Below are positions 52,245 to 61,780 of a stretch of 64,000 bases of DNA, piece by piece. Numbering within the stretch: position 1 is the first letter of the stretch; every line of letters starts with the position of its first letter. Position numbers and translations under genes: made by a program. Under the pieces are notes generated by a model that was not told where the DNA came from, did no database searches, and was given only the letters and a program-made list of their open reading frames with translations. The stretch is from Minicystis rosea (GTDB lineage: Bacteria > Myxococcota_A > Polyangia > Polyangiales > Polyangiaceae): the NCBI GenBank assembly GCA_001931535.1, contig CP016211.1:3066501-3130500 (forward strand), read 5' to 3'.

Positions 52245-53714
52245 ATGCGACGTTGGGCGATCGTCCTTGCTCCTTGGTTGTGCTCGTGTGCCGCCACGCT
52301 CGAACCCATGGCGGCCTTTCCCGCCGAAGACGCACCGATCGCCGCCGCACCGGCGGGACGCGCGATGCCGACAGGGCCGATCATCGCGGCGCCACCGACG
52401 TGGATCGGGGCGGCGCCGTCGCAGTCGGTGATCGTGCCGGGCAACGGCGCGCCGATGTGGATCGGTATTTGGGTCGCGACGCCGGAAGCGGCGCCTCCTA
52501 CGAAACGGCCGCCGATGAGCCTCGCGCTCGTGGTCGACACGTCGGGATCGATGGCGGGGCCCAAGATCGACAACGCGCGGCTCGCGGCGACGAGCCTGCT
52601 CGAAGGCGTGACCGCGGGCGACGTGGTGGCCATCGATGCGTTCTCGAACGAGGTGCGCGTGGTGGTGCCGCCGACGGTGATCCAGCCGGGGAATCTCGGG
52701 GCGCTCGTCCGTGCGGTACAAGGGCTCGGCGCCATGGGAGGCACGAACCTCCATGAAGGGCTCCGCGTGGGGACGGCGCATGCCGCGGCCGCGGTCGCGC
52801 ATCCGCTGCGTCGGGTGATCGTGATCTCCGATGGGCTCGCCAACGTGGGCCCTTCGACGCCGGATGCGCTCGGCGAGCTGGCCGCGCAGGGCACGGAGAA
52901 CGGCGTACAAGTGAGCGCCATCGGCGTGGGCCTCGACTACGACGAGCGCACGCTCGGCGAGCTGGCGCGGCGCAGCTCGGGTCGGCTCTACCACTTGGAA
53001 GAGCCGTCGCAGCTCGCCGGCATCCTCGATCAAGAAGTGCGGCTCCTCTCGACGACGGTGGCGACGGGCGCATACCTCGAGATCTCAGCTGGATCGGGCG
53101 TGGAGATCGAAGGCGCGGAGTTCGCCGACGCGCAGCGCGAAGGGAATGTTTGGCGCGTGCGGCTCGGCTCGCTGTATGCAGGCCAGCGCCGCGAAGTGCT
53201 CATGCGCGCGCGCGTGCACGGCGCTCCGGGAAGCGAGCCGGAGCTCGCGAAGGTGAAGCTCGTGTATGAAGATCGCACGGAGAATGGGCGCTGGTCGGCG
53301 CAGTCGGTGGCGCTCCACGCTCGCGTGAGCGACGACGCCAAGGCCGCCGCTGCGAGCAGCGACGCGCGCGTGCAAGCGATGGTGGCCCGGCACGACGCGG
53401 CGGAGGCGCAGCGGCAAGCGGCGATGATGATGAGCCATGGGCGCACCGACGAAGCCGCCGCCACGCTGGGGAAGGCCGAACAGACGGTGGTGGCAGCCGC
53501 GAAGCGGGCCGACGATCCGGCGGAGCGCGCGCGGCTCACGGCGCAGGCGGCGCGCATGTCGCAGACGCGCGATCAAGTCGTGCGTGCCGACAAGAAGCCG
53601 GCGAAGGCGCGCGCGCTCTCGCTCGAGACCTATCAATATTCGTTCTCGGACGATGGACTCGCGCCACCGGCGAAGCCGCAGCCGATGCCGGCCTCTGCGC
53701 CCGCCAAGAAGTGA
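52245..53714 (+). CDS. VWA-domain lipoprotein
   Basis: A 489-residue protein. The N-terminal signal (MRRWAIVLAPWLCSCAATLE) has a Cys in lipobox-like surroundings. Residues about 92-270 are a von Willebrand factor A domain with an intact metal site: LVVDTSGSMAGPKID (DxSxS), AMGGTNLHEGL (Thr) and RVIVISDGLANVG (Asp). Residues about 280-370 form a beta domain (YLEISAGSGVEIEGAEFADA). The last 110 residues are an Ala/Arg/Glu-rich coiled helix, then a Pro/Lys tail. VWA lipoproteins bind protein partners at the envelope. ATG at 52245 follows GGAGG. It is convergent with the DNA polymerase gene, 7 bp apart. Confidence 0.85.
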   Translation: MRRWAIVLAPWLCSCAATLEPMAAFPAEDAPIAAAPAGRAMPTGPIIAAPPTWIGAAPSQSVIVPGNGAPMWIGIWVATPEAAPPTKRPPMSLALVVDTSGSMAGPKIDNARLAATSLLEGVTAGDVVAIDAFSNEVRVVVPPTVIQPGNLGALVRAVQGLGAMGGTNLHEGLRVGTAHAAAAVAHPLRRVIVISDGLANVGPSTPDALGELAAQGTENGVQVSAIGVGLDYDERTLGELARRSSGRLYHLEEPSQLAGILDQEVRLLSTTVATGAYLEISAGSGVEIEGAEFADAQREGNVWRVRLGSLYAGQRREVLMRARVHGAPGSEPELAKVKLVYEDRTENGRWSAQSVALHARVSDDAKAAAASSDARVQAMVARHDAAEAQRQAAMMMSHGRTDEAAATLGKAEQTVVAAAKRADDPAERARLTAQAARMSQTRDQVVRADKKPAKARALSLETYQYSFSDDGLAPPAKPQPMPASAPAKK

Positions 53715-53721
53715 GCGCGAC

Positions 53722-56061
53722 TCAACGCGCGGGGCAGCGAATCCAGAGCGGGGCGATGTCCTTCATCGGTCCATCGAACAGGCCGACCTGTCCATCCAAG
53801 CGGAAGATGCGGGCGAAATCCGCGGAGGCGAAGGCCTTGCGCAGGCGCGAGACGTACGAGCCGACGAGCACGCGCGTGTAGTGCTCGACGTCGTAGTCGC
53901 GCGTCCGCTCGACGGTGGGCGCGCGATCGTCGTCGTCCTCGTCGGGGAGCCAGACGTAACCGTGGGCCGCGCGGTAGTAGCGCACGCGATCGCCGGGCGC
54001 CCAGCGGGTCCGGCCGGCCGCGAGCAGCGCTTCGTACGGCGCTTCGCGATGGCCGGCGCGCACGGTGCGATACGCCTCCGGAGACTTGGTGAGGCGCGCG
54101 CGGGTGGCCACGTCGGCGACGGGCAGCGTGCGGTGCACGAGCGCGGACACGGTGTCTTCGAAGACGGCGCGGAGGCCGGCGGTGTCGCCGAGCATGGTGC
54201 GGCGCAGGGCTTCGCGGAGGAAGCGATCGCCGAAGGGCTCGCTGCGGCTCGATCGCATGGCGGCGCCGCGGAGGACGACGTCGCCGCCGTACGTGAGGAG
54301 CGCGTAGTTCTTCACCTCGTGGCTGAACATGGCGCGGTAGCGGCCCTCGTATTCGAGGCGGATGCCCGCGGGCAGCTCGGCGCCGACCGCGGCCACGATC
54401 GCGCGCTCGTCGAGCTCGGTGAAGCCCTCGGGGACGCCGAAGTAGACGCCGTCGGTGTCGGCCTCGATCAAGGCCACGCCGCGCGCGCGCAGCGAGCCGA
54501 CGAGCTGGTCGAGGATCGCGCGCCCGCGGCGCGTCACTTCGTCGGCGGCGCGGCGATCGGCGAAGAGGGCCAGCGATCCGGCGCCCATGTATCCATAAGC
54601 GGAATTGATGAGCAGCTTCATGGCCGCCTGCATGGCCTCGTGGTGACCGCGATCGAGCGCGGAGATCGAGGCGTCGCGCGCGGCGGCCTTGTGGGCGAGG
54701 CGCAGATCGAGCATGCGCTCCACCACGTGGAGGAGCGCGCCGAGGCGATCGCACGCTGGGCCGATGCGATACGCGCGCATGAGCGAGGGATAGAGCGAGG
54801 CGATGTCGGCCTTCACCACGCGCTCGGCGACGCCGGTGGCGAAGAGATGAAGCGCGCCGCCGGCGTGCGGGCCGAGCTCGGCATCGACGACAGGCGGGCC
54901 GGGGATGGCGCGGCGCGCGCGCAGGTAGGCCCGCACGAGGATGGGCTCGAGGATGCCGGTGGCCGGGCCCGCGGAGGCGACCCGCTCGAAGCTGCGCGGC
55001 GCCATGCCCGCGAGCGCGAAGGGCGCGCGCAGGAGGCGGCGTGACAGGGCGTCGACCTCGGTGACGTCGCCGAGGGCATAGCGACGGACGAGATCGGGAT
55101 CGCGCTCGTGCGTCGCATGGATCTGCGCGCCCGGAAGGTAGACGCGATCGGGCCCGGCGACGCCGAAGTGGCGGGCCACGTCCTTGAGGCGATGGCTCGG
55201 GAGATCGCGGGCCACGAAGTCGTGGCGGCGGACGGCGTCGAGCGTGTCGATGAGCTCGCGACCGGCGATGGCGTAACGCGCGCGGCGCCGGCTCGATCCA
55301 TCGCGATGTCGCGCGAGCAGCGGTGGAGCGCCGGCCCGGCCGAGGGCGAGCGGGACGTCGAGGACTTCGGCGCGACGCTCGAGGAACGGGAGATCGAAGC
55401 CGAAGAGGTTGTGGTTCTCGATGACGTCGGGATCGCGCTCGCGGACGAGCGCGCACAGCGCTTCGAGGAGACGGCGCTCGTCGGCGGGCGACGGCGCTTC
55501 GAGCGTCACGCCGAGGCCGCGCGTGTCGCGCACGGCGGCGAGGAAGATGCGGCCGGTGTCGGGATCGAGCGAGGTCGTCTCGAGATCGATCTGGAGGCGA
55601 TGGAGATCGTCGTAGTGAAGGTCGCGGAAGTACACGCGGCCGGTGGACATGAGGTACTGCTCGACGGCGCCGGTGCGGTAGTAGCCGGGGAGCTCGGCGA
55701 GCGTGCGGATCTGCCGAGCGAGCCTCCGCGAAGCGCCGGACAGGATGATGCGCGCGAGCTCGCGACCGCTCGAGGCCGCGAGGAGGAAGCGATGATCGCC
55801 CGCTTCCCCCGTGAGCTCGCGATAGCGCACCTTGGCGCCGGCGCCGTGTGGAGCGCCCGCGCCGGCGAGCGCATCACCGAGGTGCGCGACGTCGTCGAGC
55901 GAGGTCGCGAGCAACCAAGGCCGGAAGCGCTCGCGCTCGCAGACGAGCCCGCCCTCCATGCGGCGCCACACCAAGGCGCGGCCCTCGTTGTCGGCCCAGA
56001 CGGAGACGATGCCAGGCGTCGGATCCCAGCCGAACAGGATCTCGTCGTCGATCCGCGCCAT
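53722..56061 (-). CDS. Family B DNA polymerase (Pol II-like)
   Basis: A 779-residue polymerase with proofreading. Exonuclease motifs: Exo I LQIDLETTSLDPDTG (about 157), Exo II VIENHNLFGFDLPFLE (about 213) and Exo III RRYALGDVTEVDAL (about 327). Polymerase motifs: A VVKADIASLYPSLM (about 420), B MKLLINSAYGYMGAG (about 487) and C LIEADTDGVYFG (about 535), where the usual final DTDS is DTDG with both catalytic Asp kept. The protein is similar in length to E. coli Pol II (783). It is likely a repair or bypass polymerase. The start at 56061 was chosen because the open frame further upstream overlaps the divergent lipoprotein gene and has no conserved sequence. No other replication gene is nearby. 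Confidence 0.88.
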   Translation of the reverse strand: MARIDDEILFGWDPTPGIVSVWADNEGRALVWRRMEGGLVCERERFRPWLLATSLDDVAHLGDALAGAGAPHGAGAKVRYRELTGEAGDHRFLLAASSGRELARIILSGASRRLARQIRTLAELPGYYRTGAVEQYLMSTGRVYFRDLHYDDLHRLQIDLETTSLDPDTGRIFLAAVRDTRGLGVTLEAPSPADERRLLEALCALVRERDPDVIENHNLFGFDLPFLERRAEVLDVPLALGRAGAPPLLARHRDGSSRRRARYAIAGRELIDTLDAVRRHDFVARDLPSHRLKDVARHFGVAGPDRVYLPGAQIHATHERDPDLVRRYALGDVTEVDALSRRLLRAPFALAGMAPRSFERVASAGPATGILEPILVRAYLRARRAIPGPPVVDAELGPHAGGALHLFATGVAERVVKADIASLYPSLMRAYRIGPACDRLGALLHVVERMLDLRLAHKAAARDASISALDRGHHEAMQAAMKLLINSAYGYMGAGSLALFADRRAADEVTRRGRAILDQLVGSLRARGVALIEADTDGVYFGVPEGFTELDERAIVAAVGAELPAGIRLEYEGRYRAMFSHEVKNYALLTYGGDVVLRGAAMRSSRSEPFGDRFLREALRRTMLGDTAGLRAVFEDTVSALVHRTLPVADVATRARLTKSPEAYRTVRAGHREAPYEALLAAGRTRWAPGDRVRYYRAAHGYVWLPDEDDDDRAPTVERTRDYDVEHYTRVLVGSYVSRLRKAFASADFARIFRLDGQVGLFDGPMKDIAPLWIRCPAR

Positions 56062-56231
56062 GCGGGATGTTTGTACGGCGATCCGTTCGCGGAGGCACCC
56101 TGGATCGAGGCGCGTGCGGCTACCGTCGGGAAGCGCATCGATGACGCGGCGACGCCGTGCGCGAGCGACCTCGATCACACCGGCGGCATCCGGTGCTTCC
56201 CGCGGGATCGGGCTTCGCGTACCGTGCGTGC

Positions 56232-56954
56232 GTGACCCGAATCGCCACACTCGTCGCCGTCGCGCTGCTCGCTTCCCTCCCCGCGTGTGGGCCGTCCACG
56301 CCGCCGCAATCGCCGGATCCCGCCAAAGAGGCAGCCTCCGCCGCGCCCGAGGCGAGCGCATCCGCGGCGCCCAGCGCGGAGCCGACGGCCGCGGCCGAAG
56401 CGCCCAAGCCCGCGCCGGCCGCTGCTCCCGAGTCGCCGATGGAGACCTTGGCGCGCGATCTCGTGAAGGCAGGCGGGCGGCGCATCGGATACTCGGCCAC
56501 GAAGAAGCGCTTCATCGTGCCGATCGAGATGCGCAACGACGGAGGGCGCGGGCTCGCGCTCCACTTCTACGACGACGATGGCCAGCAGCGCGAGGTCGAG
56601 CGCGTGTGCCAGCCGGGCGAGTGCGAGGACAAGCTCAACGAGATCGCCAAGGAGCTGATCCCGAAGCTGGCCGCACGGCTCGAGAAGGAAGGCTACGAGG
56701 CCATCTTCTCGGTGGGTTGGCCGCAGGGGCGCGACGAGCTCGAATCGGGGACGATGAAGCTCCGCTACGAGAAGGGGAAGCTCCTCTACGTGCCCGAGAA
56801 GAAGGGCCCGACGCCCCTGCGCGCGCTCGGTGGTCGATCGCCGAAGACGCCGTCGCTCTCGGCCGTGTATCCGGTGCCGGCGGTGAAGCTGCTCGGCGTG
56901 TTCGCGGTCGGCGAGAAGGTCGCGCAGGAGTTCTTCGTCTTCAAGCTGCCGTGA
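56232..56954 (+). CDS. Lipoprotein of unknown function
   Basis: A 240-residue protein with a lipoprotein signal peptide ending LPAC (VTRIATLVAVALLASLPAC; Cys19). An Ala/Pro/Glu-rich spacer (about 25-70) leads to a soluble domain with IGYSATKKRFIVPIEMRNDG, LALHFYDDDGQQREVERVC and KLNEIAKELIPKLAARLEKE. Two cysteines (VCQPGEC) may form a disulfide. GTG at 56232 begins the signal exactly; the open frame upstream lacks one. Divergent from the DNA polymerase gene. The domain is not recognised. Confidence 0.7.
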   Translation: MTRIATLVAVALLASLPACGPSTPPQSPDPAKEAASAAPEASASAAPSAEPTAAAEAPKPAPAAAPESPMETLARDLVKAGGRRIGYSATKKRFIVPIEMRNDGGRGLALHFYDDDGQQREVERVCQPGECEDKLNEIAKELIPKLAARLEKEGYEAIFSVGWPQGRDELESGTMKLRYEKGKLLYVPEKKGPTPLRALGGRSPKTPSLSAVYPVPAVKLLGVFAVGEKVAQEFFVFKLP

Positions 56955-57003
56955 GCGCCGCCCGGTGCGTTGACACGACGGCGCGCGCGTGATTACGAGG
57001 CGC

Positions 57004-57765
57004 ATGGGCGATCGTATGCTCCTCGGCAAAGTCGTGCTGGTGACCGGCGCCGCGAGTGGGATTGGGCGGGCCTCCGCGCTCCTCTTCGCGAAGGAGGGCG
57101 CGCGGCTCGTCCTCTCGGATCGCGATGCCTCGGGTGAGGCGCTGGCCGCGGAGATCCGCGCTGCAGGCGGTGAGGCGTCGTTCGTGGTCGCCGACGTGGC
57201 GCGCGAGGCCGACGTGGCCGCGCTCGTGGCCGAGGCGGTGGCGCGCTTCGGAAGGCTCGACGGCGCGTTCAACAACGCCGGGCTGAACGGCAAGATGGGC
57301 CCGATCCACGAAGCGGAGGCAGCCGACTTCGAGCGCGTGATGGGCGTGAACCTGAAGGGTGTCTGGCTCTGCAACAAGCACCAGATCATCCAGATGCTGA
57401 AGCAGGGATCGGGGTCGATCGTGAACAACGCCTCCGTCGCGGCGCTCACGGCGTTTCCCGGGCTCGCGCTGTACACGGCCACGAAGCACGGCGTGGTGGG
57501 CTTGACGAAGGCCGCGGCGCTCGAGCTCGCGGCGCAGAAGGTCCGCGTGAACGCGGTGTGCCCCGGTCTCGTGCGCACGCCGCTCCTCGACTCGGCGGTG
57601 CGCGCCGGGTTCGCGAGCGAGGAGCAGATGGTCGCGATGGAGCCGATGGGCCGCCTCGGCGAGCCCGCCGAGGTCGCCGAGGTCGCCGCGTGGTTGCTCT
57701 CGGATCGCGCCTCGTTCGTCACCGGCCACGCCATGGTCGTGGACGGTGGCTACATCGCCCGCTGA
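57004..57765 (+). CDS. Short-chain dehydrogenase/reductase (SDR)
   Basis: SDR enzymes are NAD(P)-dependent oxidoreductases. This 253-residue classical member has the cofactor loop VLVTGAASGIGRASA, an acidic residue at the end of strand 2 (LVLSDRDASG, favouring NAD), FNNAGLNGKMGP, the catalytic Asn region VMGVNLKGVW, the Ser (SIVNNASVAAL), the Tyr-Lys pair (LYTATKHGVVGL) and the C-terminal TGHAMVVDGGY. The wording resembles the glucose 1-dehydrogenase/oxoacyl reductase group but the substrate is unknown. ATG at 57004 is used; GTG at 56989 is an alternative. The kinase gene follows after 16 bp. Confidence 0.9.
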   Translation: MGDRMLLGKVVLVTGAASGIGRASALLFAKEGARLVLSDRDASGEALAAEIRAAGGEASFVVADVAREADVAALVAEAVARFGRLDGAFNNAGLNGKMGPIHEAEAADFERVMGVNLKGVWLCNKHQIIQMLKQGSGSIVNNASVAALTAFPGLALYTATKHGVVGLTKAAALELAAQKVRVNAVCPGLVRTPLLDSAVRAGFASEEQMVAMEPMGRLGEPAEVAEVAAWLLSDRASFVTGHAMVVDGGYIAR

Positions 57766-57781
57766 CGATCGCGCGGAGCGG

Positions 57782-60700
57782 ATGGATACGGGCGAGATCG
57801 TCGCGGATCGGTTCGAGATCGAGCACCTCGCCGGTGCCGGCGGCATGGGCGAAGTGTTTCGCGCCCGCGATCGGTGGACCGGCGACGCGGTCGCCCTCAA
57901 GGTGCAGAGCGGCCCGCCCGAAGCGCAGGATCAAGAGCGCTTCGAGCGCGAGGCGGTGGCGCTGCGGGCGCTCGATCACCCGAACGTCGTGCGCTACGTG
58001 GCGCACGGATCGCTCCCTTCGGGCGCGCGATGGCTGGCGATGGAATGGATCGAGGGCGAAGACCTCGGCGTCCGGCTCCGGCGCGGGCCGCTCCCGCTGG
58101 ACGAAGCGCGGCGGCTCGGCCGGCGCGTCGCCGAAGCGCTCGGCGCGGCGCACGCGCGCGGGATCGTGCACCGCGATCTCAAGCCGTCGAACCTGGTGCT
58201 GCCGGACGGCGACGTCGATCGCATCAAGGTGATCGACTTCGGGATCGCGCGGCTCGCGTGGGCCACGCGCGCGACGCGCACCGGGGTCGCGGTGGGGACG
58301 CCCGGGTACATGGCGCCGGAGCAGGCGCAGGGCCTCGGCACCCTCGATGCGCGCGCCGACGTGTTCTCGCTCGGGGCGATCCTTTTCGAGTGCATCACCG
58401 GCCAGCCGGCGTTCGCGGGCGACAGCGTGATGGCGCTCCTCGTGAAGATCCTCTTCGAGGAGGCGCCGCGCCTCGCGCACGTGATGCCTGATGCGCCCGC
58501 GGCGCTCGATCGGTTGATCGCGCGCATGCTGGCGAAGGCCCCCGACGATCGCCCCGAAGGCGGCGCCGAGGTGGCCTCGGCGCTCGCAGATCTCGCGGAC
58601 GACATGGGCCTACCGCACGCGCGCCCGGCGGCGGCGAGCGCGCTGACCGAGAGCGAGCGGCGCATCCTCAGCGTCATCGTCGTCGCCGCGCCCACCACCG
58701 GCGACGCGGCCGATGCGCCGACGGTGCGCATGGATGAGCTCGGCCCGCCGCGCGCGGTGCAAGACGCCGTCGCCGCGCGAGGCGGACAGCTCCGCGCGCT
58801 CGCCGACGGCGGGATGGCCGTGACGCTCACCGGCTCGGGCGTCGCCACCGATCAAGCGGCGCGCGCCGCGTCGCTCACGCTGGCGCTGCGCGAGCTGATC
58901 CCGGAGCGCGCCATCGCGCTGGCCACCGGGCGCGGCAGCGTCGCGAAGCGCGTGCCCGCGGGTGAGGTCATCGATCGCGTGACCGCGCTCCTCGCGAGGT
59001 CGCGCGCGCCGGAGACGCCGGGCGAGCAGCGCGCCGTCGACATCGATCACGTCACCGCGGGGCTGCTCGATCTGCGCTTCGACGTCTCGGCGAGCGCGGC
59101 GGGCTTCACGCTCCGCGGCCTCCGGGAAGCGGACGACGCGGCGCGCACGTTGCTTGGACGTCAAACGATCTTCGTCGGGCGCGATCGTGAGGTCCGCGCG
59201 ATCACGGCGATCGTCGAGGACTGCGTGGCCGAGCCTGCCGCGCGCGCCGCGCTGGTGACGGCGCCGGCCGGGATGGGCAAGTCACGGCTCGGCCACGAGG
59301 TGGTGTCGCGCCTCGCGGCCCGCGGCGACATCGAAGTGTGGACCGCGCGCGGTGAGCCGGCGCGCGCCGGTGTTCCCTTCGGCATGATCGCGCAGCTCGT
59401 GCGGCACACGGCGCGCCTGCGCGACGGCGAGCCCGCCGAGGCGCGCGAGCAGAAGATCGCCGCGCGCGCCGGTCGCCACGTCGACACCGCCGCGAGCCGG
59501 CGCGTGGCGGAGTTCCTCGGCGAGATGGTGGGCGTCCCCTTCCCCGACGACGCGAGCGTGCAGCTCCGCGCCGCGCGCCGCGATCCGAGCCTGATGAGCG
59601 ATCAGATGCGCCGCGCGTGGCTCGAGTTCGTGAGCGCCGAGTGCGATCGCTCCCCGCTCTGCATCGTCCTCGAGGATCTGCATTGGGGCGACGCGCCGAG
59701 CGTGGGCTATCTCGGCGACGCGCTGCGCGCGCTCGGCGAGCGGCCGCTCTTCGTCTTGGCGCTGGCGCGGCCCGAGATCCACGACGCCTTCCCGCGCATC
59801 TGGTCCGCGCACGGGGTGACGGAGATCCGCCTCGGCCCGCTCTCGCGCAAGGCCTGCGAGCGCCTCGCGCGCAGCGTGCTCGGCGACGATCTTCCCGACG
59901 AGACCATCGGGCGACTGTGGTCGCGTTCGGAGGGCAACGCCTTCTTCCTCGAAGAGCTGGTGCGCGCCGTCGCCGAAGGACGCGAGGGCGACGAGCCCGA
60001 GACGGTGATGGCGATGATCGAGGCCCGCCTCGACACGCTCGATCCCGAGGACCGCCGCCTCCTCCGCGCCGGCAGCATCTTCGGCGAAGTGTTCTGGGAG
60101 CGCGGGGTCACCGCGTTGCTCGGTGCGGCGGCGCGATCGACGACCGAGCGGCTCCGCCGGCTGGATGGGCTCGAGTGGATCACGACGCGATCCGAGTCGA
60201 GATTTCAAGGCGATCGCGAGCTCTGCTTCCGCCACGCCCTGGTGCGCGAGGCCGTCTACGGCACGCTGACGCCCGAGGATCGCGCGCTCGGACACCGGCT
60301 CGCGGGCGCCTTTCTGGAGTCCGTCGGCGAGACGGACGCCGCCGTCATCGCCGCGCATTTCGAGCAGGGCCACGAGCCGGAGCGGGCCGTGCCGTGGTAC
60401 CGGCGCGCGGCCGTGCAAGCGCTCGAGAGCGGCGACACGACCTCCGCGATCCAGCGCGTGGAGCGCGCGCTCGCCTGCGGCGCGGAGGGCGAGACGCGCG
60501 GCGATCTCCTGGTGATCCTCGCCGATGCGCTCGGATTCCGCGGTGATCACGCCGCGTCGGGACGCTGGGCCGAGGAGGCCCTCACGCGGATCCCGATGGG
60601 CACCGGGCGCTGGTACGCAGCGATGCGCGCGCGCGTCTCGGCGGCGTGCCTCCGCGGAGATTCCGCGCAGGTCCGCGAAGCCACGCGCGTGCTCTTGGAC

Positions 60701-61669
60701 ATGGCCACGCGTGAGCCTCGCGAGACACGCGGCCCGCGCGAGCAGGTGACGGCGATGGCATCAGCCGTCGGCTGGTTGTTCCTGCTCGGCCTGCACGAAG
60801 AGGGCGAACGGCTCTACGCGGCGACGGAAACGCTGGCGCCTCAATTCTCCGAGGATCCCGCGGTGATGGGCACGCTCGACTTCTACGCGCGCGCCATCCG
60901 CGCCACGGTCGAGGCCGACGTGCTCCAGAGCTTTCGCTTGATGCAGAGCGCGGCCCTGCACTTCGAGAAGGCCGGCGATCTGCGGCGGTTGTGCAAGGCC
61001 GAGAGCTGCGCGGGGATGATGCTCTGCGATCTCGGCGGCTACGAGGAGGCGCTCGTCTATTTGGATCGCGCGCTCGCCGTGGCCGAGCGCCTCCACTTCC
61101 CCACCGCCATGGTGATGGCGCGCTCGACCCGCGCGTTCGCGCTCGCGCACCTCGGTAGGCTCGACGAGGCGCGCGCGGACTCGACGGCGAGCGCGGGCGT
61201 GCATTGCGGCGATCGGCGCACCGAGGCGGAGGCCTGGGTCTACCACGCGTGGATCCTGGCCGCGGGCGGGGATCTCGCGGGCGCCGAAGAGGCAGCGCGC
61301 AAAGGCGTGACCGAGGCCGAGCGCATCGTCACGCGCAGGCCCTACGTGATCGCGCTCTTGGCCGAGGTGCTCCTCGCCCGCGGGCAACACGAGGAAGCGC
61401 TGGCGCGGAGCCGCGAAGCGACCGCGCTCGTGGACGCGCACCCGCGCTACGAAACCGGCCAGTCGCTCGTCCGCTTGATGCTCGCGCGATCGCTGTCCGC
61501 GACCGGCGATCACGACGGCGCCCTCCGTGTCATCGCCGCCGCGCGCGACGAGCTCCTCGCGGCCGCCGCACGCATCGACGACGCAGCCTGGCGCGAGCGC
61601 TTCCTCACGTGCGTGCCGGAGAACGCGCGCACGCTGGCGCTCGCAGAGCGCTGGCCCGACGAGCCCTGA
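57782..61669 (+). CDS. Ser/Thr protein kinase fused to cyclase-like, AAA ATPase and TPR regions
   Basis: A 1295-residue signalling protein of a type frequent in myxobacteria. The kinase (about 8-265) is complete: GAGGMGEVFRARD, VALKVQSG, HRDLKPSNLVLP, VIDFGIARLAW, GTPGYMAPEQAQG. Residues about 290-450 resemble a decayed nucleotide cyclase (ERRILSVIVVAAPTTGD) without catalytic residues. An AAA/STAND ATPase (about 457-760) has Walker A APAGMGKSR and Walker B LCIVLEDLHWGDAPS. TPR-like repeats fill about 840-1290 (GYEEALVYLDRALAVAERLH; RGQHEEALARSREATALVDA). Intracellular, no membrane helix. ATG at 57782 has GGAG upstream; GTG at 57746 would overlap the SDR gene. Input signal and targets unknown. 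Confidence 0.9.
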   Translation: MDTGEIVADRFEIEHLAGAGGMGEVFRARDRWTGDAVALKVQSGPPEAQDQERFEREAVALRALDHPNVVRYVAHGSLPSGARWLAMEWIEGEDLGVRLRRGPLPLDEARRLGRRVAEALGAAHARGIVHRDLKPSNLVLPDGDVDRIKVIDFGIARLAWATRATRTGVAVGTPGYMAPEQAQGLGTLDARADVFSLGAILFECITGQPAFAGDSVMALLVKILFEEAPRLAHVMPDAPAALDRLIARMLAKAPDDRPEGGAEVASALADLADDMGLPHARPAAASALTESERRILSVIVVAAPTTGDAADAPTVRMDELGPPRAVQDAVAARGGQLRALADGGMAVTLTGSGVATDQAARAASLTLALRELIPERAIALATGRGSVAKRVPAGEVIDRVTALLARSRAPETPGEQRAVDIDHVTAGLLDLRFDVSASAAGFTLRGLREADDAARTLLGRQTIFVGRDREVRAITAIVEDCVAEPAARAALVTAPAGMGKSRLGHEVVSRLAARGDIEVWTARGEPARAGVPFGMIAQLVRHTARLRDGEPAEAREQKIAARAGRHVDTAASRRVAEFLGEMVGVPFPDDASVQLRAARRDPSLMSDQMRRAWLEFVSAECDRSPLCIVLEDLHWGDAPSVGYLGDALRALGERPLFVLALARPEIHDAFPRIWSAHGVTEIRLGPLSRKACERLARSVLGDDLPDETIGRLWSRSEGNAFFLEELVRAVAEGREGDEPETVMAMIEARLDTLDPEDRRLLRAGSIFGEVFWERGVTALLGAAARSTTERLRRLDGLEWITTRSESRFQGDRELCFRHALVREAVYGTLTPEDRALGHRLAGAFLESVGETDAAVIAAHFEQGHEPERAVPWYRRAAVQALESGDTTSAIQRVERALACGAEGETRGDLLVILADALGFRGDHAASGRWAEEALTRIPMGTGRWYAAMRARVSAACLRGDSAQVREATRVLLDMATREPRETRGPREQVTAMASAVGWLFLLGLHEEGERLYAATETLAPQFSEDPAVMGTLDFYARAIRATVEADVLQSFRLMQSAALHFEKAGDLRRLCKAESCAGMMLCDLGGYEEALVYLDRALAVAERLHFPTAMVMARSTRAFALAHLGRLDEARADSTASAGVHCGDRRTEAEAWVYHAWILAAGGDLAGAEEAARKGVTEAERIVTRRPYVIALLAEVLLARGQHEEALARSREATALVDAHPRYETGQSLVRLMLARSLSATGDHDGALRVIAAARDELLAAAARIDDAAWRERFLTCVPENARTLALAERWPDEP

Positions 61670-61768
61670 CGCTCGGGAAAGCGACTCTTCCCAAGAGGCC
61701 ACGTTGCTCGGAGGCCCAGGTCCGCCGATGCGCGGCGAGACGATCGCCACCCATCGGTCGAGCCCGCG

Positions 61769-61774
61769 TATCTT
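61769..61774 (+). promoter_or_regulatory. -10-like hexamer for the DUF4336-like gene
   Basis: TATCTT ends 6 nt before the ATG at 61781, leaving no space for a ribosome binding site. No clear -35. Confidence 0.35.
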
Positions 61775-61780
61775 CGTCGC

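Noticed and set aside
57746..57781. GTG start of the kinase inside the SDR gene
   Set aside because: ATG at 57782 has a GGAG upstream and directly precedes the kinase domain; the extension adds no recognisable sequence.
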